Source: Streptomyces pilosus (lineage in GTDB: Bacteria; Actinomycetota; Actinomycetes; Streptomycetales; Streptomycetaceae). Taken from it: 64,000 nucleotides of DNA. A program made the translations under genes and the position numbers. Positions 7,879-16,215 of this stretch are shown here, piece after piece. The stretch spans positions 1 through 64,000 of the forward strand of contig NZ_BMTU01000002.1 of assembly GCF_014649835.1 (NCBI RefSeq), written 5' to 3'. The notes under the pieces were generated by a model. It had not been told where the DNA came from. It searched no databases and saw only the letters and a program-made list of their open reading frames with translations. Position 1 is the first letter of the stretch; every line of letters starts with the position of its first letter.

Positions 7879-8778
7879 TCACTGTCCGGCCGGGGTGATG
7901 CGGCGTCCGGTGAGGCGGGTGGGCCGGATCGACACCCACATCCCGCGGTCGCCCCCGGCCCACGGCGTGCTGTGGGTGCTCTCGGAGAGGTGCCGCGCCT
8001 CCTCGGGCCCGGTGACGGCCCGTGCGGGGCCGACCGCCAGGACGCTCCAGCCCTGGCTCATGGCCTCGTCGAGCCGGTCGACCTCGAAGGCGACCTCCGC
8101 TCCCACGGCGGCCGCCGGCACGGAGCCGGGAGCGGTCCGGTAGACGATCGAGTCGTCCACGACCTCGTAGTTGACCGGGACCACGGCGGGCCCCTCGGCC
8201 GTGGTGACCGAGACGCGCCCGACGCCGTGGGTGGACAGGAGGGCCCGGCATTCGTCGGGTCCGAGGTCGCGCAGCTGTGGGTGGAGCAGCGCCATGCCCT
8301 GCCCGGGCGGCAGGCCGGCACCCCCGCCCCGCAAGGCCCGGACATTGGTGCGCAGGGCCGCGGCCAGCCTGATGAGCGTCGCCGTGCTGGGGTCACCGGG
8401 GTGCTCCTCCAGGTAGGCGAGGTAGTCCGGTGCCATCCTGGCCCGCCGGGCCGTCTCCTCCCGGCTCAGGCCCTGGCGTTCGCGCTCGGCCGCCAGTCGC
8501 CGGCCGATGTCACCGGGGTCGGGCGGGCCGGCGGGTGGCGGCGCACCCGCGTCGTCACCGGGGTCGTGCCCGGGATCGTGCCCGCGGTCATGACCGGTGC
8601 GCGTCACGTGGGCGTCGGGCCCCGGGAAGACGAGCGTCACCTCGTGCGTGTCCGACCAGCGCACGTCGTAGGGGGGTGTGCCGTCTTCGTGGTGGAGCCC
8701 GACGATCTCGCCGTCGCGCCGGGTGGCGCCGGTGGTCGGACTCTCGATGACGAGGTGGTCGCCGAGGTGGGCTCGCAT
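7879..8778 (-). CDS. DUF1918 - XRE helix-turn-helix - pyridoxamine-phosphate-oxidase-like fusion
   Basis: A 299-residue three-part protein. Residues 1-58 (from MRAHLGDHLVIESPTTG) are a DUF1918 domain. After a His/Asp/Gly-rich linker (GHDRGHDPGHDPGDD), residues about 93-150 form an XRE-type HTH (IGRRLAAERERQGLSREETA). Residues about 165-290 form a PPOX/flavin-reductase-like split barrel (CRALLSTHGVGRVSVTT, PAVVPVNYEVVDDSIVYRT). PPOX-HTH proteins are common in Streptomyces near stress genes and may bind flavin. The start is ATG 8778 with AGAGGGG upstream; the longer frame reads into a terminator palindrome. Its gene follows the DUF1876 gene on the same strand. Confidence 0.85.
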   Translation of the reverse strand: MRAHLGDHLVIESPTTGATRRDGEIVGLHHEDGTPPYDVRWSDTHEVTLVFPGPDAHVTRTGHDRGHDPGHDPGDDAGAPPPAGPPDPGDIGRRLAAERERQGLSREETARRARMAPDYLAYLEEHPGDPSTATLIRLAAALRTNVRALRGGGAGLPPGQGMALLHPQLRDLGPDECRALLSTHGVGRVSVTTAEGPAVVPVNYEVVDDSIVYRTAPGSVPAAAVGAEVAFEVDRLDEAMSQGWSVLAVGPARAVTGPEEARHLSESTHSTPWAGGDRGMWVSIRPTRLTGRRITPAGQ

Positions 8779-8805
8779 GATCGCCGCCCCTCTCCTTCTC
8801 TCAGC

Positions 8806-8855
8806 CGGTGGTCTCGGTGTCCGGCGGCCCGGGCCGCCGGACACCGAGACCACCG
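8806..8855. terminator. 50-bp perfect palindrome (terminator)
   Basis: Two 25-nt arms meet at 8830/8831 with no loop or mismatch. It lies past the stop of the minus-strand DUF1876 gene and before the start of the HTH-PPOX gene, so it most likely terminates transcription between the two. Confidence 0.75.
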
Positions 8856-8886
8856 TGGTGCCGCCGGGCCGGGGCGCGGCGGGTGG

Positions 8887-9171
8887 TCACATCGGCCATC
8901 CGACGGCCGGACGGGGGCCGGGCCGCGTCACCCCCATGCCGTCCACGTCGCGCTCGGCGATGTCCACGAGTTGCCGGCCGAGGTCCTGCAGGGCCCGGCC
9001 CGCGGCCAGCTCGTCGCCGATCTCCGGCACATCGGGGTCCGCCGGGTTCCGGCGGGCGGCGCCGCGACCGGTCAGCACGGCGGTCCCGGTGTCGATCACC
9101 ACGCGGGCCTTGGTGGTCCCCGCGTCCTCGAAGAGGTGGAGGCGAGTCTTCCATTCCAGTGTGTGCGACAT
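8887..9171 (-). CDS. DUF1876 domain protein
   Basis: A 94-residue protein beginning MSHTLEWKTRLHLFEDAGTT, with ARVVIDTGTAVLTGRG following; this is the DUF1876 family, small proteins frequent in actinomycetes near DUF1918/PPOX stress genes. The ATG at 9171 is preceded by GAGGAGG. No catalytic residues are evident and the molecular function is unknown. Its position beside a DUF1918-containing regulator is a recurring family association and suggests a shared stress response. Confidence 0.8.
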   Translation of the reverse strand: MSHTLEWKTRLHLFEDAGTTKARVVIDTGTAVLTGRGAARRNPADPDVPEIGDELAAGRALQDLGRQLVDIAERDVDGMGVTRPGPRPAVGWPM

Positions 9172-9497
9172 GGCTGTCCTCCTCGGCTCGGGGCGGACGG
9201 GTACGTCTGCGCCCCGGCTCCCGCCTTCCGCCGCCCGGTGAGGCGACGCCTGGCGGCCTCCGCCCGCGCACGAGGTGCGACGGGGTGCGCACTGCCGTGC
9301 GCCGGCGCGGCGGACCGGACCGGCGGCGGACTTCTCCCGGGCGCCGACGACCGTTTCCTGACGGGCCGCCCTTCGTACTCACCATTCTGCGCGCGGAACA
9401 CGGGCACGGCGCGTCGGCCGGGCGCCGACGTCCTGGAGGCGGCGCGCGGTGCCCGGCCGGGAGGGCGGGGACCGCCGTCGCGTCATGCGGATAACCG
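9172..9497. other. Intergenic stretch, no gene recognised
   Basis: This 326-bp GC-rich stretch separates the DUF1876 and LapA-like genes. Open frames here have no recognisable domain and no ribosome binding site. It should hold the minus-strand promoter of the DUF1876 gene, but no clear -10/-35 pair was identified. Confidence 0.5.
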
Positions 9498-9752
9498 CTA
9501 CCGGCGGGCGCGGCGGTGGGCGACGAGCAGGCCGAGGGCGACGCCCACGAGGAGGGTGACCGTGAGGACGCTCCACAGCGGCAGGGTGACGGTCGGAATC
9601 CACAGCCTGATGGTCACCGACTTCGTGTTGGCGGCGATGAACCAGATGGCCGCACCGGCGAGCAGCACGAAGCCGATGGTGCGCAGCCTGACGTCCCGCC
9701 CCTTGACCGTCACGGTCGGCGGACCGTACTCACGCGCGGTTTTCCGTGCCAT
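9498..9752 (-). CDS. LapA-like (DUF1049) small membrane protein
   Basis: An 84-residue protein with two predicted membrane helices, about residues 25-42 (TIGFVLLAGAAIWFIAAN) and 55-77 (PLWSVLTVTLLVGVALGLLV). The intervening KSVTIRLWIPTVTLPLW is the LapA/DUF1049 signature. A basic C-terminus (AHRRARR) follows the second helix, placing it in the cytoplasm. Family members are linked to envelope/LPS assembly in Gram-negatives; the role in Streptomyces is not known. It is a single gene on the minus strand next to the CstR-like regulator. Confidence 0.8.
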   Translation of the reverse strand: MARKTAREYGPPTVTVKGRDVRLRTIGFVLLAGAAIWFIAANTKSVTIRLWIPTVTLPLWSVLTVTLLVGVALGLLVAHRRARR

Positions 9753-9794
9753 AAGGGTGATTATCTGACGTTATCGCCCCGTATGCGACTTACG

Positions 9795-10091
<297 letters not shown>

Positions 10092-10104
10092 TCATGCCCT
10101 AAAA

Positions 10105-10118
10105 TACCCCTAGGGGTA
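10105..10118. promoter_or_regulatory. CsoR/CstR-type operator
   Basis: TACCCCTAGGGGTA is a perfect 14-bp palindrome, the G-tract-flanked form typical of CsoR/CstR operators. It lies between the divergent repressor and rhodanese genes; TACTGT (10117-10122), a possible -10 for the rhodanese gene, overlaps its right edge. Confidence 0.8.
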
Positions 10119-10149
10119 CTGTACGTCGCGATTCGGTAGCCCGTCGAAC

Positions 10150-10758
10150 ATGAAGGATCACACAGCCGCCATGACCAGCCCGCCCGCCCCCGTCGTCCTC
10201 GCAACCGGCCAGGCCGGAGCCAGGCTCCACGAGTTCACCGTCATCGACGTGCGCACGCCCGGCGAGTACGCCTCCGGGCACCTGCCCGGCGCCGTGAACA
10301 TCCCGCTGGACCACCTCCGCCGGGCCCTGCCGGAGATCCGGCACGCCGCCGGACGCGGTGACCTCCTCGTCGTGTGCGCCTCCGGCGCCCGCTCCGCGAA
10401 GGCCTGCTCGCTCCTCGCCGACGAGGGCGTCACCGCCGCCACGCTCGCCGGGGGCACCGGCGCGTGGGCGTCCGAGGGGCGGGACCTGCGGCGTCCCGCG
10501 GCCTGCGACACCCGGGCCGGCTGGAGCATGGAACGCCAGGTCCGCTTCACCGCCGGGACCCTGGTGCTCCTCGGTCTGGTGCTCGGGCTGCTGGTGCACC
10601 CGGCCTTCCAGCTGCTCGCCGCGGGCATCGCGGCCGGCCTGGTCTTCTCCGCCCTCACCGACACCTGCGGCATGGCCGTCGTCCTGGGCAGGCTGCCCCA
10701 CAACCGCCCCCGCGCGGCCGACCTCGACGCCGCGCTCGCCGCCCTGCGCGGCCGGTGA
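10150..10758 (+). CDS. Rhodanese - DUF2892 membrane protein (sulfurtransferase)
   Basis: A 202-residue protein. Residues about 15-110 form a rhodanese domain (VIDVRTPGEYASGHLPGA) with active-site loop CASGAR, catalytic C76, which would carry the persulfide. Residues about 125-180 form a DUF2892 domain with two membrane helices (TLVLLGLVLGLLVHPAFQLL, then AAGIAAGLVFSALTDTCGMA). The protein should present a sulfurtransferase at the cytoplasmic membrane face. ATG 10150 and ATG 10171 are both possible starts; the second matches family length better. It is divergent from the CstR-like repressor, so induction by reactive sulfur species is likely. Confidence 0.88.
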   Translation: MKDHTAAMTSPPAPVVLATGQAGARLHEFTVIDVRTPGEYASGHLPGAVNIPLDHLRRALPEIRHAAGRGDLLVVCASGARSAKACSLLADEGVTAATLAGGTGAWASEGRDLRRPAACDTRAGWSMERQVRFTAGTLVLLGLVLGLLVHPAFQLLAAGIAAGLVFSALTDTCGMAVVLGRLPHNRPRAADLDAALAALRGR

Positions 10759-11106
10759 GACGGACGAGGGCCGGAGGGCGGGCGGTGGTCAGGGTGACGC
10801 CTGCGGCCCCTGTCCGCCCCGGCTGCCCTCTCCGCCCCGGCCGTCCTCGGGTTCCCGCCCGCCCCGGTCGAGCCGGAAGGGCGGGTACACGTCCGTGAAC
10901 AGGGCCGCGTAGGCGGCCACCCGCAGTGCTCGCCGACGTGCCCGACTCCCCGACGCGCCGGGGCGCGTCGGTTCATGGTGGCCGAGCCGATGCCCCGCCC
11001 CCGGTATCGGTGAACCCACCCACGCGGGCACGGGCGGAACGGGTCACGGCAAGGGGCCGTTCGTCCCTGTGACGGTCACCCCTCGCCCCGCTACAGTGGT
11101 CCCGCG
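10759..11106. other. Intergenic stretch with a gene remnant only
   Basis: No intact gene was found. The stretch holds a minus-strand DUF4389-like 3' fragment (10789-10941). The rest is GC-rich sequence without a recognisable promoter. Confidence 0.5.
10789..10941 (-). pseudogene. Remnant of a DUF4389 membrane-protein gene
   Basis: The minus-strand frame reads ALRVAAYAALFTDVYPPFRL followed by DRGG, close to the C-terminal end of actinobacterial DUF4389 proteins, whose repeats end in a YAxLxTDxYPPFRLDxGG pattern. The preceding membrane-spanning part is absent; the upstream reading (PTRPGASGSRARRR) is unlike the family. It is therefore read as the 3' scrap of a deleted gene. The family match is from memory of the motif, not a search. 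Confidence 0.4.
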
Positions 11107-11155
11107 CCGGCCTCCGGCACCGTCCTCCCCCCGTGGGACGGTGCCCGGAGGCCGG
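11107..11155 (-). terminator. Terminator of the SpoIIE phosphatase gene
   Basis: A 19-nt arm (11107-11125) pairs with 11136-11155 with one bulged C. It lies 29 bp past the stop codon of the minus-strand PAS-SpoIIE gene. Confidence 0.7.
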
Positions 11156-11183
11156 TCTCGTTCCCGCCGCTCCGCACCGACGG

Positions 11184-13136
11184 TCACAGCCGCAGCGTGA
11201 ACCAGGTCGTCTTTCCCTCGTCGGTGGGGCGGACGCCCCAGCTGTCGGCGATCATGCGGACGAGGTTGAGTCCGCGGCCCGACTCCTCGTCCTCGTCGGC
11301 ACGTCGGGGTTCCGGGAGGTGCGGGCTGCCGTCGCCCACCTCGACGGTGAGTTCGTCGGCCGTGCGGCACGCGTGCAGGGTGACCGGGCCCTGCCCGTGC
11401 CGCACGGCGTTGGTGAGGAGTTCGGAGACGAGGAGTCGCGCGTCGTGGGCCTTGTCGCGGCAGTTCCAGGCGGCCAGGGCCTTGCTGAGGAACGCACGGC
11501 CCTCCGGCACCGATGCGGCACGGGCGGGCAGTGTGGTCGTGGCGGACGCCAGGGGCGCGGCGGGCAGTTGGGCCAGCAGGAGCGTGACGTCGTCGTCGTG
11601 TCCCTCGGCGTCCGGTCGCAGGGTGGACAGGATGAGGTCGGCCACGACGTCCGGGGCGGGCGGTTCCGCGGTGAACAGGGCGCCGCAGGTGGCCGTGAGG
11701 GCGGCGAGGCTGTCCTCGATGTCGCAGCCGGGGGTCTCGATCAGACCGTCGGTGTAGAGCACCAGGGTCGCGCCCGGCGGCACCGCCGCCGAGGCCTGCT
11801 CGTAGAGGATGTCGCCCACCCCGAGCGGCGCGTTCACGGGCGCGGTCAGCGGCCGCGCCCCGGCACCGGGCACGGCCACCAGGACCGGGAGGTGACCGGC
11901 GGAGCACAGGGTCACCTTCGCCTCGTCGGCGGCGACGACCAGGTAGCAGCAGGTGACCAGCTGGTCGGGCACGTCCAGGTCCGCCACGCACGCGTCCAGG
12001 GCCTGCATCAGGCGCCGCGGCTGCATACCCGTCTTGGCCAACGCGTGCGCCGCCGAGCGCAGTTGTCCCATGACGGCGGCCGCCTCCAGGCCGCGGCCCA
12101 TCACGTCGCCGATCAGCACGCCGACCCGGCCCGCGCCGAGCGGTATCAGGTCGAACCAGTCGCCCCCCACGCCGGCCCCCTGGGTGGCGGGGCGGTAACG
12201 GCTGGCGGTGACCAGACCCGGTACGGCCGGCGGCGTGCCCATCAGGCTGCGCTGCAGGGTGAGGGCGACGTGGCGCTGCTGCTCGTACAGGGCCGTCAGT
12301 TCCGCCTCGGCCCGCTTGCGGTCGCTGATGTCGCGGACGATGGCGCACGCCCCTATGACCGTGCCGTCGGACGCCCGCCTCGGCCACATGGTGACGTCGA
12401 CGTCCAGCAGCGCTCCGGCCCTGGTGACGCGCAGCGTCTCGAAGTGCTCCACCTTCTCGCCGAGCCGCAGCCGGCCCATGAGCGCCGCGATCTCCTCCTG
12501 GTGATCGCTCGGGGCGAGCAGGGAGATGTGACGGCCCATCACCTCGGCGGCGGTGTAGCCGTACAGCCGCTGCGCGGCGGTGTTCCAGTAGGTGATGTGC
12601 CCGTCGAGTGTCTTGGCGAGGATCGCGTCCTGGGAGGACTCCACCAGGGCGGCCAGTTCGCTGATGCGTTCCTCGGCGGCCCTGCGGTCGCTCACGTCGC
12701 GGACGGCCGCGGAGATCAGCAGCCCGTCCGCGGTCTCCAGCGGGCTGAGACTGATCTCGACGGGGAACTCGCTGCCGTCGCGGCGCAACCCGTGCAGGTC
12801 GAGACCGGCGCCCATCGGACGCACCTGCCGGTTGGCGGCGTACGCGTTGCGGTGCAGCGTGTGATGGCCGCGCAGGCGGTGGGGGACGAGCAGTTCGACG
12901 GGCTGGCCGAGGAGCTCCTCGCGGCGGTAGCCGAACAGGGCTTCCGTCTGGGCGTTGACGAGCCGGATGGCTCCGGTGCCGTCGACGATGACCATGGCGT
13001 CCGGCGCCGCTTCCAGCAGTCCGCGGAACCGCTCCTCGGCGGTGCCCGGTTCACCGGCCCGCGGGGGAACCCCGTGCGCGCCCGGTCCGGGCCCCGCGCC
13101 CGGATGCGTTGCCGTACCGCCGGTCCTGTCGTTCAT
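11184..13136 (-). CDS. PAS-PAS-SpoIIE phosphatase with C-terminal HATPase (Rsb-type regulator)
   Basis: A 650-residue signalling protein. Two PAS sensor domains lie at about residues 30-150 (LLEAAPDAMVIVDGTGAIRL) and 165-280 (LVESSQDAILAKTLDGHITY). A SpoIIE/PP2C phosphatase domain spans about 325-510 (GVGGDWFDLIPLGAGRVGVL, GDVMGRGLEAAAVMGQL). A RsbW-like HATPase domain occupies about 525-650 (LLVSELLTNAVRHGQGP with the N-box; GRGLNLVRMIADSWGV). Such proteins control anti-anti-sigma factors through phosphorylation and dephosphorylation. No membrane segment is visible, so it is cytoplasmic. No sigma or anti-sigma partner gene lies nearby. Confidence 0.9.
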   Translation of the reverse strand: MNDRTGGTATHPGAGPGPGAHGVPPRAGEPGTAEERFRGLLEAAPDAMVIVDGTGAIRLVNAQTEALFGYRREELLGQPVELLVPHRLRGHHTLHRNAYAANRQVRPMGAGLDLHGLRRDGSEFPVEISLSPLETADGLLISAAVRDVSDRRAAEERISELAALVESSQDAILAKTLDGHITYWNTAAQRLYGYTAAEVMGRHISLLAPSDHQEEIAALMGRLRLGEKVEHFETLRVTRAGALLDVDVTMWPRRASDGTVIGACAIVRDISDRKRAEAELTALYEQQRHVALTLQRSLMGTPPAVPGLVTASRYRPATQGAGVGGDWFDLIPLGAGRVGVLIGDVMGRGLEAAAVMGQLRSAAHALAKTGMQPRRLMQALDACVADLDVPDQLVTCCYLVVAADEAKVTLCSAGHLPVLVAVPGAGARPLTAPVNAPLGVGDILYEQASAAVPPGATLVLYTDGLIETPGCDIEDSLAALTATCGALFTAEPPAPDVVADLILSTLRPDAEGHDDDVTLLLAQLPAAPLASATTTLPARAASVPEGRAFLSKALAAWNCRDKAHDARLLVSELLTNAVRHGQGPVTLHACRTADELTVEVGDGSPHLPEPRRADEDEESGRGLNLVRMIADSWGVRPTDEGKTTWFTLRL

Positions 13137-13665
13137 GTCCGCCCCAGCCGCCCCGCTGCCAGTGGTTCCGGGCCATCACAGCGCACCGTGCCGCGACACG
13201 TACCCGCATGTCACGAACTGTCGTAATCGGGTCGCGCGCGGTCCCGGGCCGCACCGCTTGTGACCGCGGGTGCGTCCGGGTGTCCGATGGACGGCCACCG
13301 CGAGCCGCGTACGTGGGCGAGCGACGTCTCGACCACCGGGCCGTCCGCCCGTACCCCGTACGGCGGGGGTGACGTCCCCCGCGCACGCCATGCGGACCGG
13401 TCCGGCAGCGGCACCAGGCTGCCGGGACGCGCGCGTCCCGGCCCGGGGCCGTCCGGCCCCAGGGCCGGGCCGGTGGTCCCCCTTCACCGGACGGTGCTCG
13501 CCCCTGCCGACCCTCCGTCACCACCATTGCCCACCGCGATGCACCCCGCTATGTTAATCGAAAATCACATCTGTGCGACGGGATTCAGCACGCGTCGGTC
13601 GCGCACATGTCGTGTCTGCGAGAGCACCTGAAACCATCCGGCCCCTCAGGGAAGCAGGTAAGTCA
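13137..13665. other. 529-bp intergenic region with a run of hairpins
   Basis: No coding sequence with recognisable domains was found. Four stem-loops lie close together: CCGTAC/GTACGG (13349-13363), CCGGCAGC/GCTGCCGG (13402-13425), an 18-bp perfect palindrome (13423-13440) and a bulged 12-bp stem (13439-13467). The right end (13540-13665) is AT-richer and should hold the promoter of the Tat-exported oxygenase. Confidence 0.5.
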
Positions 13666-14865
13666 ATGGAAAACCTCAGCAGGCGGAAGGCGCTGACGCT
13701 CGGTGTCGCACTCGGCCTCGTGGGGGTGGCGAACCCCGGCGCGGCGTGGGCCTCGACGGGTTCGGGCACCAAAACCGCCGCGGGGACCGGCCCGGAGTGG
13801 ATCTGGGACGACGCGGCGGACCCGCTGATGGCGTCGATGCTCGACGGGGGACACGTACCGGCCATCAACACCGCGTGGGCGTCCTGGGTGAACAACGACG
13901 ACCCGCTGCCCGGCGGCCTGCCGGCCGAGTTCGCCGCGTACCTGCGGCAGGTCAACCGGCTGCCCTCCTGGGCCGATCAGGCCAAGCTGACCCGCGCCGC
14001 CGACTTCAACCGGCGCCGGGACACCTACCTCTTCATGCTGTACGGGCTCGGCAGCGGCATCATGAGCACCGTGATCCCGCGCGAGGCCAAGAGCGTCTAC
14101 TGGTCCGCGGGCGGCGCCGACATGCAGGACCGCGCGGCCAAGACCTTCACGTTCGGCTACGACCTGTCCGAACTGGGCGCGTTCAAGCCGACGGGACAGT
14201 TCGTCGTCACCGCCAACAAGACGCGGGTGGTGCACGCCGCGGTGCGTCACCTGCTGCCGCAGTCGCCGCACTGGCGGGCGGTCGCCGACGAGACCGTGCC
14301 GATCAGCGCCGCCGACATCCTGGTCACCTTCCACAGCCTGGGCACCTACGTGCACCGGAAGCTGCTCGACTGGAGGATCCCCTACCCGGCCGCGGACCAG
14401 GAGGCGTTCCTGCACTCGTGGCAGGTCGCCGTCCACCTGCTCGGGGTGCCCCGCGAGCACATCCCCCGGACCTGGGCGGAGGCCGAGAGGCAGTCGGCGC
14501 AGGTGCTCACCCCGATCCTGTCCCCGTCCACCGAGGGCATCAGGCTGGCCGAGGAACTGCTCGGCCTGACCGCGCAGATCGACCTCGGCGTCACCCGCGG
14601 CTTCCTCAACGAGTTCGTGCGGTACGTCCTCAGCGACGAGGTCGGCGACTGGCTGGGACTGAAGCGCGACTACGCGTCGGCGGCCCTGGTGCGCACGGCA
14701 TGGCCGGCGTACGTCCTCTTCCGTGAGGGACTGTCGCCCGTCATGCCCGGCACCTTCTACATGTTCGACCAGTTCGTGCGCGCCCTGGCCATGCTGTTCC
14801 TCAACAAGGGTTCCTCGGGGACCACCACCCCCATCACGATTCCCACCGGCAACAGGGCGGCCTGA
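13666..14865 (+). CDS. Tat-exported Lcp/MpaB-family (DUF2236) oxygenase
   Basis: A 399-residue protein with a twin-arginine signal (SRRKALTLGVALGLVGVAN, probable cleavage after AAWA near residue 29). The mature part belongs to the DUF2236 family and resembles latex-clearing protein (Lcp), a b-type haem dioxygenase that cleaves poly(cis-1,4-isoprene) outside the cell. The core motif ANKTRVVHAAVRHLLPQSPH (about residues 183-202) matches the Lcp haem-pocket region with Lys, Thr, Arg and His present. Length is close to Lcp (about 400 aa). The start is ATG 13666, chosen because the signal peptide begins there. Rubber as substrate is an inference from family resemblance; other MpaB-type roles are possible. 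Confidence 0.8.
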   Translation: MENLSRRKALTLGVALGLVGVANPGAAWASTGSGTKTAAGTGPEWIWDDAADPLMASMLDGGHVPAINTAWASWVNNDDPLPGGLPAEFAAYLRQVNRLPSWADQAKLTRAADFNRRRDTYLFMLYGLGSGIMSTVIPREAKSVYWSAGGADMQDRAAKTFTFGYDLSELGAFKPTGQFVVTANKTRVVHAAVRHLLPQSPHWRAVADETVPISAADILVTFHSLGTYVHRKLLDWRIPYPAADQEAFLHSWQVAVHLLGVPREHIPRTWAEAERQSAQVLTPILSPSTEGIRLAEELLGLTAQIDLGVTRGFLNEFVRYVLSDEVGDWLGLKRDYASAALVRTAWPAYVLFREGLSPVMPGTFYMFDQFVRALAMLFLNKGSSGTTTPITIPTGNRAA

Positions 14866-14947
14866 GCCGTCGATCCGCTCACGATGCGCACCCGCCCCGC
14901 GGCAGCCGGGCCGAGGGGCGGGCGTCGGGGCTCCTGGCGGCGGCCGT

Positions 14948-16144
14948 TCACAGACCCAGCGCGCCCACCACCAGAGCGGTCACGGCCTCCCGGTGGGCGG
15001 GACCGTCCTCCCACCGCACCCTGCGCCCCGCCTCGACCACCACCCCGAACCCGGCGTGCACCAGCACCCGGGCCTGGCGCGGGTCCAGGTCCGGCCGGGC
15101 CAGCCGCACCTGCTCCTCCCAGACGGCGATGTACTCCCGCTGCGCGAGGACCACGGGCCGCTGCGAAGCGGCCGGCAGACCGGCGAACTCGGCCTCGGCG
15201 ACACTGTTGAGCTCGGTGTACTCGAAGCAGTAGGCCACGTGGGTCGCCGCCAGGGCGACGACGGCGTCGTGCGGGTCCGACACCTCCCGCAGGTTCCGCT
15301 CCACCCCCTGGGTGAGCAGTGCCGCCGCCTGGAGGCACGCCGCCGCCAGGATGTCGGTCTTGCCGGGGTAGTGGCGGTACAGCGCGGACGGGGTCAGCCC
15401 CACCGCCTCCGCGATCTGTCCGTTGGTGACGTGGGCGAAACCGTCCCGGGCGAACAGCGGGACGGAGGCGGCGAGGATCTCCGCGCGTCGCGTGCGCGGC
15501 ACCGGCGGGACGGGCAGTTCGACGGGGTGCGCCCCGGGCCGCCCCGCCGCCGGATCGGTCGCGGCGACGTCCAGCGCGGACTCCAGCAGCAGCTTCTCGG
15601 CCCGGCGCGCGGCGATGGAGGTGCGGTGCATGGTGATGGACCCGATCGCACCGAGGGCCGCCGTGGCCCGCAGGCGTGCGTCGGGCAGCGGGTGCTCGCG
15701 CCGCACCGCCTCCTCGACCCGGTCGACGAGCCGCCCGAACTTCACCTTCAGTCGCCGGCGGTCCTCGCGGTCGAGGTACCGGGCCTCCCACCGGTACACG
15801 CCCCCCGACGCGCGGTGGGCGACGGTGACCCGGGTGACGGCGGTGAGCACCTCCGCCAGGGGCGCCTCGGCCGGCACCTCGTCGAGCGCCGCGACCAGGC
15901 CGTCCACCATGACGTGGGCGCACGCGGCGAACAGGGCGTACTTGTTCGGGAAGTGGCGGTACAGGGCGGTCGCGGTGATGCCCACACCGGCGGCGACCTC
16001 CTCCATGGACGCCTTGTGGTAGCCGCGCTCGCTGAAGGCCCGCCCGGCCGCGTCGAGGATCAGTTGCTTGCGGTTGCGGGGCCTGGTGGCCGCGGCCCGG
16101 CCGGCGGTCGTGGTCGAACGGGCGGACGGGGAGGCGGGGGCCAT
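14948..16144 (-). CDS. Double TetR regulator (two tandem TetR units in one chain)
   Basis: A 398-residue protein with two complete TetR helix-turn-helix domains. The first is at about residues 25-75 (LILDAAGRAFSERGYHK, EEVAAGVGITATALYRHFPN). The second is at about 215-265 (EILAASVPLFARDGFAHVTN, AEAVGLTPSALYRHYPGKTD). Each is followed by its own helical ligand domain. It is about twice the usual 200 aa and would supply both DNA-binding units of a TetR dimer from one chain. The start is ATG 16144; TTG 16156 is less likely. It lies downstream of the alcohol dehydrogenase and DUF4334 genes on the same strand and may regulate them. Confidence 0.88.
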   Translation of the reverse strand: MAPASPSARSTTTAGRAAATRPRNRKQLILDAAGRAFSERGYHKASMEEVAAGVGITATALYRHFPNKYALFAACAHVMVDGLVAALDEVPAEAPLAEVLTAVTRVTVAHRASGGVYRWEARYLDREDRRRLKVKFGRLVDRVEEAVRREHPLPDARLRATAALGAIGSITMHRTSIAARRAEKLLLESALDVAATDPAAGRPGAHPVELPVPPVPRTRRAEILAASVPLFARDGFAHVTNGQIAEAVGLTPSALYRHYPGKTDILAAACLQAAALLTQGVERNLREVSDPHDAVVALAATHVAYCFEYTELNSVAEAEFAGLPAASQRPVVLAQREYIAVWEEQVRLARPDLDPRQARVLVHAGFGVVVEAGRRVRWEDGPAHREAVTALVVGALGL

Positions 16145-16215
16145 GCGGTCAGTCAATCACAGCCCGTCAGGTGGCCGGGGGCCCTGCGCGGGCCCCGGGG
16201 GAGGTGACGGCGGGA

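Noticed and set aside
10107-10116. CCCCTAGGGG resembling the TAGGGG box of the macrolactam promoters
   Set aside because: It is the core of a perfect palindrome between a CsoR/CstR repressor and its target and lies 12 kb from the cluster; it fits that operator type and lacks the 23-bp spacing in a direct-repeat arrangement.
13211-13414. Minus-strand 67-codon frame in the hairpin-rich intergenic region
   Set aside because: No ribosome binding site or recognisable motif, and it overlaps strong hairpins.
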